A stretch of DNA of 64,000 nt from Tepidamorphus sp. GTDB taxonomy: Bacteria; Pseudomonadota; Alphaproteobacteria; Rhizobiales; Tepidamorphaceae. This document shows, in pieces, positions 46,433 to 54,713 of this stretch. The stretch is taken from positions 1 to 64,000 of the forward strand of contig JANQKY010000007.1 in the NCBI GenBank assembly GCA_028280885.1. The letters are read 5' to 3'. Made by a program: the position numbers and the translations under genes. Position 1 is the stretch's first letter. The number at the start of each line of letters is the position of its first letter. Below the pieces are notes generated by a model. That model did not search any database and was not told where the DNA came from. It saw only the letters and a list, made by a program, of their open reading frames with translations.

Positions 46433-48052
46433 TCACTGCGCGTCCTTGGCGCTGACATAATCGTAGTGCACGGGAATGTGCACCGGATCGACGAAGATGC
46501 CGGCGGGACCGTCGAGCCGGTCGGAGCGGATGGTGAAGCGCTGCTCGTTGAAGATCGGCACCCAGGGGGCGTCGTCCTGAATGGCGGTGAAGATCTGCTT
46601 CCATTCCTCGATGCGCGCTTCCGCGTCCGCCGGATCGGTCATGGCGTCGGCTTTCTTGGCCCGCTCGTCGAGTTCCTCGTTGCAGTACCACGACCAGTTC
46701 CAGCCCCCCTTGACGGCGCCGCCGCAGCCCAGGATTGGACCGTAGAAGTTGGACGGGTCCGGGAAGTCGGCGATCCAGGCCATGCCGCCCGACCAGATCA
46801 TCGGCGCCTGGTCCTCCTCGCCGCCGGCGGCGATGACGTTGGCCTGGGCGAGCGACTTGATCTCGGCCTTGATGCCGATCGCGGCGAGATCCTGCTGGAT
46901 CGCCTGGGCGATGCGCGGCTGCGGATCGGTGTTGGCGACATAGAGCTCGGTTTCGAAGCCGTCGCCGTATCCCGCCTCGGCCAGCAGCGCCTTGGCGCCC
47001 TCGACGTCATAGGCCTGGCCCTGGTACTCGGTATCGTAGCCGGGCATCAGCGGCGGCAGCGGCTGGTTCGCCGGCACCGCGCGACCGTTGATGATGCGCA
47101 CGATCCGGTCCTTGTTGATCGCCATGGCGACCGCCTTGCGCACCCGCGCGTCGTCGAACGGCTTCATCTTGACGTTCATGGTGACGTAGCCGGTGTGAAG
47201 CTGCTTGCCCTCGACGATCTGGTCCTTGAACTTCGGATCGTTCATCGTCTGCAGGAACTTCGCCGGCGGAATGCCGTCGCCGGCGATATCCACCTCGCCG
47301 CGCTCGAGCCGCAACAGGGCGACGATCGGCTCCTGGCCGACCTCGAAGGTGATCTTGTCGAGGCGCGGCAGGCCCTCCTGATAGTAGTCGGGATTGCGCT
47401 CGAAGACGACATGCTGGCCACGGGTCCAGTCGGTCATCTTGAAGGCGCCGGTGCCGACCGGGTTGGTGCCGAAATCGGCGCCATGCTCCTCGACCGCCTC
47501 CTTCGGCACGACCGAGGCGAAGTTCAGCGCCATCACGTGCAGGAAGGTCGCGTCGGGACGCGACAGGCTGATGCGCACCGTGTGGTCGTCGAGCACCTCG
47601 ACGCCCGACAGGCCGTCGGCGTCGCCGGCGGATGCCGCGTCGAAGCCCTCGATCGAGCCGAAGAAGCCGGCGCCCGGGCTCTGGGTCTTCGGATTGACCG
47701 CCCGGTCGAGCGAGTATTTCACGTCGGCCGCGGTCATCTCCCGGCCGTTGTGGAACTTGACGCCCGGCCGCAGCTTGAAGGTGTAGACCAGGCCGTCGTC
47801 GGAGACCTCGTAGCTTTCGGCAAGATCGGGCACCAGTTCGGTGGTGCCGGGCTCGTAGTCCATCAGCGCGTCGAACAGGCTCTTGATCATCGACCAGTTC
47901 TGCCAGTCGTAGCCGATCGCCGGGTCGAGGGTGGACACGTCGTCCTTGTAGGTGACGATCATCGACCCGCCCTGCTTGTCCTCGGCCTGGGCCATGCCGG
48001 CGGCCGTCAGGAGCGCGGCGCCGGCGGCGCCCGCGAGAAGCCATGATTTCAT
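46433..48052 (-). CDS. Peptide-type ABC transporter substrate-binding protein (SBP family 5), amide operon
   Basis: A 539-residue periplasmic receptor. The signal peptide [20 protein letters not shown] ends near AQA, and the mature protein starts [20 protein letters not shown]. The family motif lies in [20 protein letters not shown]. It follows the B-type permease by 45 bases. Use of a family-5 receptor for a small amide would be unusual, so the ligand may be a peptide-like or larger amide. Confidence 0.92.
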   Translation of the reverse strand: MKSWLLAGAAGAALLTAAGMAQAEDKQGGSMIVTYKDDVSTLDPAIGYDWQNWSMIKSLFDALMDYEPGTTELVPDLAESYEVSDDGLVYTFKLRPGVKFHNGREMTAADVKYSLDRAVNPKTQSPGAGFFGSIEGFDAASAGDADGLSGVEVLDDHTVRISLSRPDATFLHVMALNFASVVPKEAVEEHGADFGTNPVGTGAFKMTDWTRGQHVVFERNPDYYQEGLPRLDKITFEVGQEPIVALLRLERGEVDIAGDGIPPAKFLQTMNDPKFKDQIVEGKQLHTGYVTMNVKMKPFDDARVRKAVAMAINKDRIVRIINGRAVPANQPLPPLMPGYDTEYQGQAYDVEGAKALLAEAGYGDGFETELYVANTDPQPRIAQAIQQDLAAIGIKAEIKSLAQANVIAAGGEEDQAPMIWSGGMAWIADFPDPSNFYGPILGCGGAVKGGWNWSWYCNEELDERAKKADAMTDPADAEARIEEWKQIFTAIQDDAPWVPIFNEQRFTIRSDRLDGPAGIFVDPVHIPVHYDYVSAKDAQ

Positions 48053-48097
48053 TTCAGTTCCCCTTTTTCGGTTGGTTGGCGTTGGTGGTTTGCCGCA

Positions 48098-49018
48098 TCA
48101 CTTGAGCTTGATCCTGGGATCGATGAAGAGGGCGATGATGTCGGCGAGAAGGTTGCCCATGACGATGAAGAAGGCGGCGACCAGGGTGACCGCCATGATG
48201 ATCGGGATGTCGACGCGCTGGATCGCCTGCCAGGCGAGCTGGCCGATGCCGGGCCAGCCGAAGACGGATTCCACGACGACGATGCCGCTCATGAAGATGC
48301 CGATGTCGATGCCGATCATCGCGATGATCGGTAAAAGCGCGTTCGGCACCGCGTGGCGCAGCACCACCCTGACCTTCGACAGGCCCTTGGCGCGCGCGGT
48401 GCGGACGAAATCCTGGCCGAGCACGTTCAGCATCGAGGAGCGCATCATGCGCGAGTACCAGCCCGCCCCCATGATGCCGAGCGTCAGCGCCGGCAGCACC
48501 AGATGGCTCGGCGTTCCGTAGCCGCCGATCGGGAACCAGCCGAGCTGCACGGAAAACACGTAAAGCAGCAGGATACCGACGACGAATTGCGGCGCCGAGA
48601 CGCCGATGAACGAGATCACCATCAGCGTCTGGTCGGTGGCGGAGTTGCGCCGCACCGCCGAGATGATGCCCATCGTCAGGCCCATCACCAGCTCGGCGAA
48701 GATCGCCGCCGCCATCAAAAGCAGGCTCGCCGGCAGGCGGGCGAGGATCAGTTCGCTGACCTCCGAGCGCTGGATGTAGGAGCGGCCGAGATCGCCCTGC
48801 AGAAGCGACGTCAGATAGCGCCAGTATTGCTGGTAGAAGGGCAGGTCGAGCCCGAGCTGCCGGCGGATGCTCTCCACCGTTTCCGCCGTGGCGCTGCGGC
48901 CGGCGATCTGGCGGACCGGGTCGGCGGGCACCAGATAGAGCAGCGCATAGGTGACGAAGGTGATGCCGATCAGGATCAGCATCGATTCGGTCAGCCGCCG
49001 TGCCAGATACGCCGCCAT
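48098..49018 (-). CDS. Peptide-type ABC transporter permease (DppB), amide operon
   Basis: A 306-residue inner-membrane protein starting MAAYLARRLTESMLILIGIT, with QLGLDLPFYQQYWRYLTSLL and the coupling motif FVRTARAKGLSKVRVVLRHA. Its ATG overlaps the C-type permease stop. The C-type gene comes first in transcription, as in the other plus-strand cluster. Confidence 0.92.
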   Translation of the reverse strand: MAAYLARRLTESMLILIGITFVTYALLYLVPADPVRQIAGRSATAETVESIRRQLGLDLPFYQQYWRYLTSLLQGDLGRSYIQRSEVSELILARLPASLLLMAAAIFAELVMGLTMGIISAVRRNSATDQTLMVISFIGVSAPQFVVGILLLYVFSVQLGWFPIGGYGTPSHLVLPALTLGIMGAGWYSRMMRSSMLNVLGQDFVRTARAKGLSKVRVVLRHAVPNALLPIIAMIGIDIGIFMSGIVVVESVFGWPGIGQLAWQAIQRVDIPIIMAVTLVAAFFIVMGNLLADIIALFIDPRIKLK

Positions 49019-49866
49019 CAGTGCCGTCCCTTCATGGTCGGGTCGAGCACCTCGCGCAGGCTGTCGCCGACCAGGTTGAAGGCGAGCGCCAGCGTGACGA
49101 TGGCAAGACCTGGAAAGAACACCAGCCAGGGCGCGGTGGCGAAATAGGTCTGGTTCTCGAAGATGATGTTGCCCCAGCTCGGCGTCGGCGGCTGCACGCC
49201 GATGCCCAGATAGGACAGGGTCGCCTCCAGGAGCACCGTGGTGGAAATGCCCAGCGTGCCGAAGACGATGATCGAGGACAGAAGATGCGGCGCGATGTGC
49301 CTGATGAGGATGCGGCCGCGCGAGGCGCCTAGGCTGCGCTCGGCCTCGACGAAATCGCGCTCCGACAGCGACACCGTCTCCGAATACATGATGCGGGCGA
49401 CCTGGACCCAGTTGACCATGGCGATCACCAGCGCGACGATCCACAGGCTCGGCTTGAAGATCGCCGCCAGCACGATCGCCAGCAGCAGCGCGGGAAAGGC
49501 CATCATCAGGTCGGTGAGCCGCATCAGGGCCGCGCCGATAAAGCCGCGGGTGAAGCCTGCGACGATACCGACGACCGAACCGATAAGGACCGAGACGCCA
49601 TTGGCGACGATGCCGATGATCAGCGACGTCTGGGCGCCGTAGATCAGCCGCGACAGCAGATCCCGCCCGAGCAGGTCGGTGCCGAGCAGGAAGCGCTCGC
49701 CCGGCGGCAGCGGCGCGCCCTCCAGCGTCAGCCCGTCGAAGAACTGCTCGTCGGGATCGAACGGCGCGATCCAGTTGGCAAGGGCCGCTGCAACCACCGC
49801 GATCGTGATGACGATCACGCCGAACAGGGCGAGCCGGCGTTGCAGCAAACGCCTGAGAATATCCAT
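49018..49866 (-). CDS. Peptide-type ABC transporter permease (DppC), amide operon
   Basis: A 282-residue inner-membrane protein with FLLGTDLLGRDLLSRLIYGA and the coupling motif FVEAERSLGASRGRILIRHI. The ATG at 49866 overlaps the amiR stop by one base, which ties the transporter translationally to the antiterminator gene. Confidence 0.92.
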   Translation of the reverse strand: MDILRRLLQRRLALFGVIVITIAVVAAALANWIAPFDPDEQFFDGLTLEGAPLPPGERFLLGTDLLGRDLLSRLIYGAQTSLIIGIVANGVSVLIGSVVGIVAGFTRGFIGAALMRLTDLMMAFPALLLAIVLAAIFKPSLWIVALVIAMVNWVQVARIMYSETVSLSERDFVEAERSLGASRGRILIRHIAPHLLSSIIVFGTLGISTTVLLEATLSYLGIGVQPPTPSWGNIIFENQTYFATAPWLVFFPGLAIVTLALAFNLVGDSLREVLDPTMKGRH

Positions 49867-50483
49867 CAGCGCGTCTGCTTCCGGGGGTTTACCTGGTCGG
49901 CGAACAGTCTGTCGATGGCGCCCGGATCGAGCGTCGCGCAGAAGTCCTCCACCGTGACGCGCCGGGCCATGGCGGCGGAGCGGATACGCGCATAGGCCGC
50001 CGTGTCGTCGATGCCGCAGGCCGCCATCAGCGCGACCACGGCGCGGATGACGGCGGGGCGGCCGTCGAGCCGCGCGGTCAGCGCGTCGATCAGGCGCTGG
50101 GTCTCCCGCGCCGCCTCGAAATTGGCAAAGGCGATGACCAGCGCGCTGAACACGCCGCTGGACTGGACCGGCTTGACGACATGGGAGGAAACGCCCTGCC
50201 GCATCGCCCATTCGAGCCGGCCGGGCAGTTCGGAGCCCAAAAGCGCGACAAGCGGCATCGGCGCGGCCCCCGGCGCCCAGGGGAACAATTCGTCGAAGGC
50301 GTTGTCGGCATCGAAGAAGATCACGTCGGCATAGCTGCCGTCGGCCGGAAAATCCGGCCAGTGAACGTCGGTCTTCATGCCGAGCCGTTCGAGCTGGCGC
50401 ACCAGCCGGTCGATGGTATCGCCTGGCTTGTGCAGGATGATCGCGTGGCGATCGCGGAAATTGGGGGTGCGAAAGCCTGTCAT
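49866..50483 (-). CDS. amiR: AmiR-type ANTAR antitermination regulator
   Basis: A 205-residue protein with an N-terminal pseudo-receiver domain (no phosphoacceptor Asp cluster) and a C-terminal ANTAR RNA-binding domain: VIRAVVALMAACGIDDTAAY followed by ARIRSAAMARRVTVEDF, with the conserved A-Y...R-x-x-A-M pattern. In Pseudomonas, AmiR binds leader RNA to stop a terminator forming and is held inactive by AmiC. Its ATG overlaps the amiC stop as ATGA. A matching terminator lies at the head of this operon, so the target is probably its own leader. Confidence 0.88.
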   Translation of the reverse strand: MTGFRTPNFRDRHAIILHKPGDTIDRLVRQLERLGMKTDVHWPDFPADGSYADVIFFDADNAFDELFPWAPGAAPMPLVALLGSELPGRLEWAMRQGVSSHVVKPVQSSGVFSALVIAFANFEAARETQRLIDALTARLDGRPAVIRAVVALMAACGIDDTAAYARIRSAAMARRVTVEDFCATLDPGAIDRLFADQVNPRKQTR

Positions 50484-51664
50484 TTGATGACCTTCAGATA
50501 GCCGCCGGATTTCTGCCGGGCCTGTGCCGCGACCGTCTCGGCAAAGCCACGCGGATTGAAATCGACCAGGTAGGGATCGGCGACCACGGCCGATCCGGCG
50601 CTGTCGATGATGTCGAACCCGAGTTCGGCGTTGATGCGTCCCAGATACGGGGTCAGCGAGGCGTGGTTGGTCTTCTCGTCGATGGTGATCGGCCCCATCG
50701 CCGTCTCGAACGTGCGCGCGAACAGCGCCTCCTTGACCGGGCCGATCTCGTCGGTGCCGGCCGCCGCGATCGCCTGCGCCAGCATGTGGATGGCCTCGTA
50801 GCCGGCGACCAGGAAGGTCGACAGCGGGCGCCCGGCGCCGAACCGGGCGGTGACCTTTTGCCGGAACCGTCGGTTGAGGGGGCTGTCGAGCTTTTCGAAA
50901 TAGACGGCCGAGCATAGATGCCCCGCTGCGGCCTCGGCGCCGATTTCGGCGAGTTCGCACTCCGTCAGGTCGCAGCTCGTCACCGGCCGGTGCTCGGCCC
51001 GGAAGTCGGGGTCGCGCTCGGCCAGCCGATGATAGGCCTTCAGGAAGGCGTAGCTGGACGTGCCGATCAGGTTGTTCAGGATGAAGTCCGGCCGCTTGCG
51101 CTCGATCTCGGCGATCATCCGGTCGACATCGGTGTCGTCGAGCGGCAGATAGCGTTCGCCGAGGATCTCGCCGCCGGTCGCCGCGACCAGTTCGCGGGCG
51201 ATGCGGTTGACCTCCCAGCCCCAGACATAGTTCGAGCCGGTGAGGTAGACCCGGTTGCCGTAGCGCGCCAGCATATGGGCAAACAGCGGCAGGATGTGCT
51301 GGTTTGGCGCGGCGCCCGTATAGATGACGTTCTCGCAGGCCTCGAAGCCCTCCCAGGGCAGCACGTACCAGAGCAGGGCGTCGTGCTTTTCGATGGCCGG
51401 GATGATTTCCTTGCGCCCGATCGAGGTGATCGTGCCGATCACATGGCGGCAGCCATTCTCGCGCAGCATCGTCCCCGCGCTGCGGTGATACTGCTCGATA
51501 TTGCCGCCGGGATCCTCGGAGAACACCGTGAAGCGGACGGCGCTTGCCGGATCGCCGTTGATCTCCTCGACGGCCAGGAGGGCGCCATCCTGCGCGTCCT
51601 TGCCGATCGCTCCGTACGTTCCGGTCACGGAGTACAGAAGGCCGATCGAGACGTCCTGCGGCAT
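50480..51664 (-). CDS. amiC: AmiC-like cytoplasmic ligand sensor / short-chain amide- or urea-binding protein
   Basis: A 394-residue type I periplasmic-binding fold (VSIGLLYSVTGTYGAIGKDA; EEINGDPASAVRFTVFSEDP; GAAPNQHILPLFAHML). It lacks a signal peptide, as expected for AmiC, which stays in the cytoplasm and sequesters AmiR until an amide is bound. ATG 51664 follows the leader terminator by 17 bases. Urea-type transporter receptors have the same fold but carry signal peptides and lie with Urt permeases; here the permeases are of the Dpp type. It is the first gene of a seven-gene operon. Confidence 0.87.
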   Translation of the reverse strand: MPQDVSIGLLYSVTGTYGAIGKDAQDGALLAVEEINGDPASAVRFTVFSEDPGGNIEQYHRSAGTMLRENGCRHVIGTITSIGRKEIIPAIEKHDALLWYVLPWEGFEACENVIYTGAAPNQHILPLFAHMLARYGNRVYLTGSNYVWGWEVNRIARELVAATGGEILGERYLPLDDTDVDRMIAEIERKRPDFILNNLIGTSSYAFLKAYHRLAERDPDFRAEHRPVTSCDLTECELAEIGAEAAAGHLCSAVYFEKLDSPLNRRFRQKVTARFGAGRPLSTFLVAGYEAIHMLAQAIAAAGTDEIGPVKEALFARTFETAMGPITIDEKTNHASLTPYLGRINAELGFDIIDSAGSAVVADPYLVDFNPRGFAETVAAQARQKSGGYLKVIK

Positions 51665-51788
51665 TTCTCGATGCTCCAAACAAAAAAAGCCCACCTGTCG
51701 GATTCAGCGGAGTTGAATCGACAGTTGGGCTTCGTCGCCGACGGCGACCGCGGGTCGCCGCATTCCTGCCCGGGGTTCCGGGCACGTT
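51665..51788 (-). promoter_or_regulatory. amiC operon leader RNA
   Basis: Between the predicted transcription start (about 51788) and amiC the leader can fold into an upstream hairpin (arms 51767-51773 and 51778-51784) and a second hairpin (51743-51749 with 51753-51759). The segment 51743-51748 can alternatively pair with 51734-51739. The terminator follows. This set of mutually exclusive stems before a terminator is what an antitermination leader needs. The canonical ANTAR hexaloop pattern (A at loop position 1, G at 4) was looked for but not clearly seen. Confidence 0.55.
51682..51732 (-). terminator. Intrinsic terminator in the amiC leader
   Basis: On the minus strand AAGCCCA, an A/G mismatch, CTGTCG and ATTCA pair with TGAAT, CGACAG and TGGGCTT around a seven-base loop, followed by a run of seven T. 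It stands 17 bases before the amiC start, inside the transcript that would start from the promoter at 51795-51823. A perfect intrinsic terminator in front of its own operon is the expected target of AmiR. Confidence 0.88.
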
Positions 51789-51794
51789 CAAAAA

Positions 51795-51823
51795 ACCTAG
51801 GGCGATTGCGGCGCCCTTGTCAA
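51795..51823 (-). promoter_or_regulatory. Putative promoter of the amiC operon
   Basis: On the minus strand TTGACA (51823-51818) and CTAGGT (51800-51795) are separated by exactly 17 bases. The -35 is perfect and the -10 weak. Transcription would start near 51788, just upstream of the leader hairpins and terminator. Confidence 0.6.
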
Positions 51824-51945
51824 ATGGCCGGGATGAGCAATCCGGATGACGCCTCGTCATCAATCCGGCCTCCTTGACTCCGGGTCCGTTGACTTGATGT
51901 TTCAGTTACGCTCATATGAAGGAAGAAAATGAAAGGCTGCGATGA

Positions 51946-52548
51946 ATGGCAGGCGAAACGAGATCGCTGTTCGGTCCCAAGGAGCTGCGTCGCATCGGAC
52001 ATCAGGTCCGCATGGCGCGCGAACGCGAACGCCTGACCCAGAACCAGGTGGCGAACGCCGCCGGCATTTCGCCCCGGGCCATTCGCGAGCTCGAGGCCGG
52101 CCGCTCGAACCCGGCGCTCGCGACCATCGTCGCGATCGTCGACCAGCTCGACCTGACGCTCGATGAGCTCGTCGAGGCCGCCCGCTCGGCGCCGCCGGGA
52201 CCCGACATCACCCGGGCAGGCGATGTGGGAGACGGCGAAACCGCGCTGGTGCGGACGCTGGCCGATCCCCGCATGACATCGCGCATCGTCCGGCAGGGCG
52301 AGCCGACCGCCGTCGCCCCCCATCCAGGCGTTCCCCATCCAGGCAACGCCGCCTTCTATCACGTGCTGGCCGGAACCATCGCCGTCGACGTCGACGGTCA
52401 CGCGCTCAGGCTCAAGCGCGGCGACAGCCTGCATGTCGACGCCGGCGTCGACGGCAACTGGCGCCCGGAAGGCGGCGAAAGCCGCGTCCTCATCGTCGAA
52501 GCCGGCGGTGCCCCCGGCGGTGTCCCCGGCGGCGTCCCCCACACCTGA
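51946..52548 (+). CDS. XRE-family regulator with C-terminal cupin
   Basis: A 200-residue protein. Residues about 15-75 form a Cro/CI helix-turn-helix (MARERERLTQNQVANAAGIS ... IRELEAGRSNPALATIVAIV), and residues about 100-190 form a small cupin (FYHVLAGTIAVDVDGHALRL, KRGDSLHVDA) that could sense a ligand. Its C-terminal tail is a Gly-Gly-Val-Pro repeat from a 12-bp unit (52504-52539). It is divergent from amiC and 45 bases upstream of hyuA, so it probably regulates the hyu operon and possibly itself. Confidence 0.85.
   Translation: MAGETRSLFGPKELRRIGHQVRMARERERLTQNQVANAAGISPRAIRELEAGRSNPALATIVAIVDQLDLTLDELVEAARSAPPGPDITRAGDVGDGETALVRTLADPRMTSRIVRQGEPTAVAPHPGVPHPGNAAFYHVLAGTIAVDVDGHALRLKRGDSLHVDAGVDGNWRPEGGESRVLIVEAGGAPGGVPGGVPHT
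52504..52539. repeat. 12-bp tandem repeat at the end of the XRE-cupin gene
   Basis: Three near-identical copies of GGCGGTGTCCCC encode Gly-Gly-Val-Pro (first copy Ala-Pro) at the C-terminus. Confidence 0.8.
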
Positions 52549-52593
52549 GCAGGGCACCCGATCCGCGCCCAACATAAAAGGATATCCGGCCGC

Positions 52594-54708
52594 ATGTCCG
52601 AGACCACCTACCTTGTCGCGACCGACGTTGGCGGCACATGCACCGATACGATCATCGTCGCCTCCAACGGCGATATTCATATCGGCAAGGCGCTGTCGAC
52701 CCCGCCGGACTTCGAGACGGGCGTCGTGAATTCGATCCGGTCGGCCGTCGAGATGATGGGCATCACCCTGGAACAGGCGCTGGAGAACACCACGCTGTTC
52801 ATGCACGGCTCGACGGTCGCCGACAACACGCTGCTGACCCGCGCCGGCGCCCGCACCGGCCTGATCGCGACGGAAGGCTTCGAGGATACCCTGCTGGTCA
52901 CCCGCGGCGCCTATGGACGCTGGTCGGGCCTGACCGAAGACGGCATCAAGAACCCGGTGATGACCAGCCGGGCCGAGCCGCTGGTCGCAACCGACGCGAT
53001 CGCCGGCGTCCGCGAGCGGGTCGATTGCGACGGCGACGTCGTCGAGGCGCTCGATCTTGCCGGCGCCGAGAAGGCGGTGCGGTTCCTGATCGAGGAGCGG
53101 CAGGTGGAGGCCGTCGCGGTCTCCTTCCTGTGGTCGTTCTTCAACGCAGCCCACGAACGCGCCGTCCGCGACATCATCAAGCGCGTCTCGCCGCAGACCT
53201 ATGTGACGCTCTCCTCAGACATCGCCCCGGTTCCCGGCGAATACGAGCGCACCTCGACCGCCGTCATCAACGCCTATGCCGGCGCGATCGCCCACGACTA
53301 CCTCAATGCGCTGGAAGGCCTGCTGCGCACCCACGGCTACCGGGGCCAGACCATGGTGATGCAGGGCTATGGCGGCCTGCTGCCGGTCAAGGAGGCGGCC
53401 GACCGGGTCGTCGGCATGATCGAGTGCGGGCCGGCCGCCGGTGTCATCGGCGCGAAGTTCCTCGGCGACATGATGGGCGATGCCGACATCATCGCCGCCG
53501 ACATGGGCGGCACGACCTTCAAGGTCGGCGTCATTCAGAACGGCGAGATCGAGTTCGCCCGCGAGCCGCTGGTCGACCGCTTCCACTACGTCGCGCCGAA
53601 GATCGACGTGGTTTCAATCGGCGCCGGTGGCGGCAGCATTATCCAGCTCGATCCGAAGACCCATCTGCCGACGGTCGGGCCGCGCTCGGCCGGCTCGCGG
53701 CCGGGCCCGGTCTGCTATGGCCTGGGCGGCGAGGAGCCGACACTGACCGATGTCATGCTGCTGATCGGCTATATGGATCCGGGCTCATTCCTGCGCGGGT
53801 CGATGGAACTGGATCGCGAGAACGCGCGGCGGGTGTTTGATGAGAAGATCGCCCGGCCGCTCGGGGTCACGGTCGAGGAGGCGGCGATCGGCATCTACCG
53901 GGTCGCGGCCGCCCAGATCACCGACCTGATCCGCAAGATCACCGTGGAGCGCGGCCTCGATCCGCGCGAGTTCGTGCTGCATTCCTTCGGTGGTTCCTGC
54001 GGCATGCTGGCCTCGGCCTTCGGGGCCGAACTGCAGGTCCGCCGCATCGTTATCCCCTATACCGCGTCGGTGAACTGCGCCTTCGGGCTCGTCACCGCCG
54101 ATGTCCGGCACGAATATTCCACCACCACGACCCTGCCCGCGGAGGCCACGCCGGACGAGGTCAACGCGATCTTCGCGCCACTGGCCGAGCAGGCGCGGGC
54201 GCAATTGCTGAGCGAGGGGTTCCCCAAGGACCGCGTGTCGCTGACCTGGTCGGTCGACCTGCGCTATCGCCGCCAGGTGCACGAGGTGACGACGCCCGTC
54301 GCCGCCGCAACGCCGCTTGACAGAGCCGGCCTTGACCGCCTGATCGAGGACTTCGAGGCCCTCTACGAACGCAAGTTCGGCAAGGGCTCGGCCTATCGCG
54401 AGGCCGGCATCGAGATGACCATGTTCCGGCTGACGGCAAGCGGCATGATCGAGCGGCCGAACCTTCCAAAGCAAGCCGAGGGCGGTCCCGATGCCGGCGC
54501 GGCCAGGACCGGACGCCGGCCGGTCTTCTCGGAGAAACACGGCGCGCTGGTGGAAGCCGATATCTACGACTTCACCCGGCTTGAACCCGGCAACCGGCTG
54601 GCCGGCCCCGCCGTCATCCACACGCCGATCACCACCATCGCGGTACAGGCCGATCAGACCGCCCGGATGGACGGCTACCGCAACATCATTCTCGACCTGG
54701 AGGGCTGA
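52594..54708 (+). CDS. hyuA: Hydantoinase/oxoprolinase/acetone-carboxylase-like subunit A (HyuA)
   Basis: A 704-residue ATP-binding subunit of the HyuA/OPLAH family, which includes ATP-dependent N-methylhydantoinase, 5-oxoprolinase, caprolactamase and the acetone carboxylase subunit. The ASKHA-type nucleotide-binding motifs are VATDVGGTCTDTIIV at the N-terminus, IIAADMGGTTFKVGVI near residue 300 and VVSIGAGGGSI. Its substrate is an amide or a ketone/enol depending on the subfamily; sequence does not decide. It opens the operon with hyuB five bases downstream. Confidence 0.9.
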   Translation: MSETTYLVATDVGGTCTDTIIVASNGDIHIGKALSTPPDFETGVVNSIRSAVEMMGITLEQALENTTLFMHGSTVADNTLLTRAGARTGLIATEGFEDTLLVTRGAYGRWSGLTEDGIKNPVMTSRAEPLVATDAIAGVRERVDCDGDVVEALDLAGAEKAVRFLIEERQVEAVAVSFLWSFFNAAHERAVRDIIKRVSPQTYVTLSSDIAPVPGEYERTSTAVINAYAGAIAHDYLNALEGLLRTHGYRGQTMVMQGYGGLLPVKEAADRVVGMIECGPAAGVIGAKFLGDMMGDADIIAADMGGTTFKVGVIQNGEIEFAREPLVDRFHYVAPKIDVVSIGAGGGSIIQLDPKTHLPTVGPRSAGSRPGPVCYGLGGEEPTLTDVMLLIGYMDPGSFLRGSMELDRENARRVFDEKIARPLGVTVEEAAIGIYRVAAAQITDLIRKITVERGLDPREFVLHSFGGSCGMLASAFGAELQVRRIVIPYTASVNCAFGLVTADVRHEYSTTTTLPAEATPDEVNAIFAPLAEQARAQLLSEGFPKDRVSLTWSVDLRYRRQVHEVTTPVAAATPLDRAGLDRLIEDFEALYERKFGKGSAYREAGIEMTMFRLTASGMIERPNLPKQAEGGPDAGAARTGRRPVFSEKHGALVEADIYDFTRLEPGNRLAGPAVIHTPITTIAVQADQTARMDGYRNIILDLEG

Positions 54709-54713
54709 GCGCG

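Noticed and set aside
51733..51790. Canonical ANTAR dual-hexaloop motif in the amiC leader
   Set aside because: Hairpins are present, but no pair of six-base loops with A at position 1 and G at 4 could be assigned with confidence. The leader call rests on the terminator and gene context instead.
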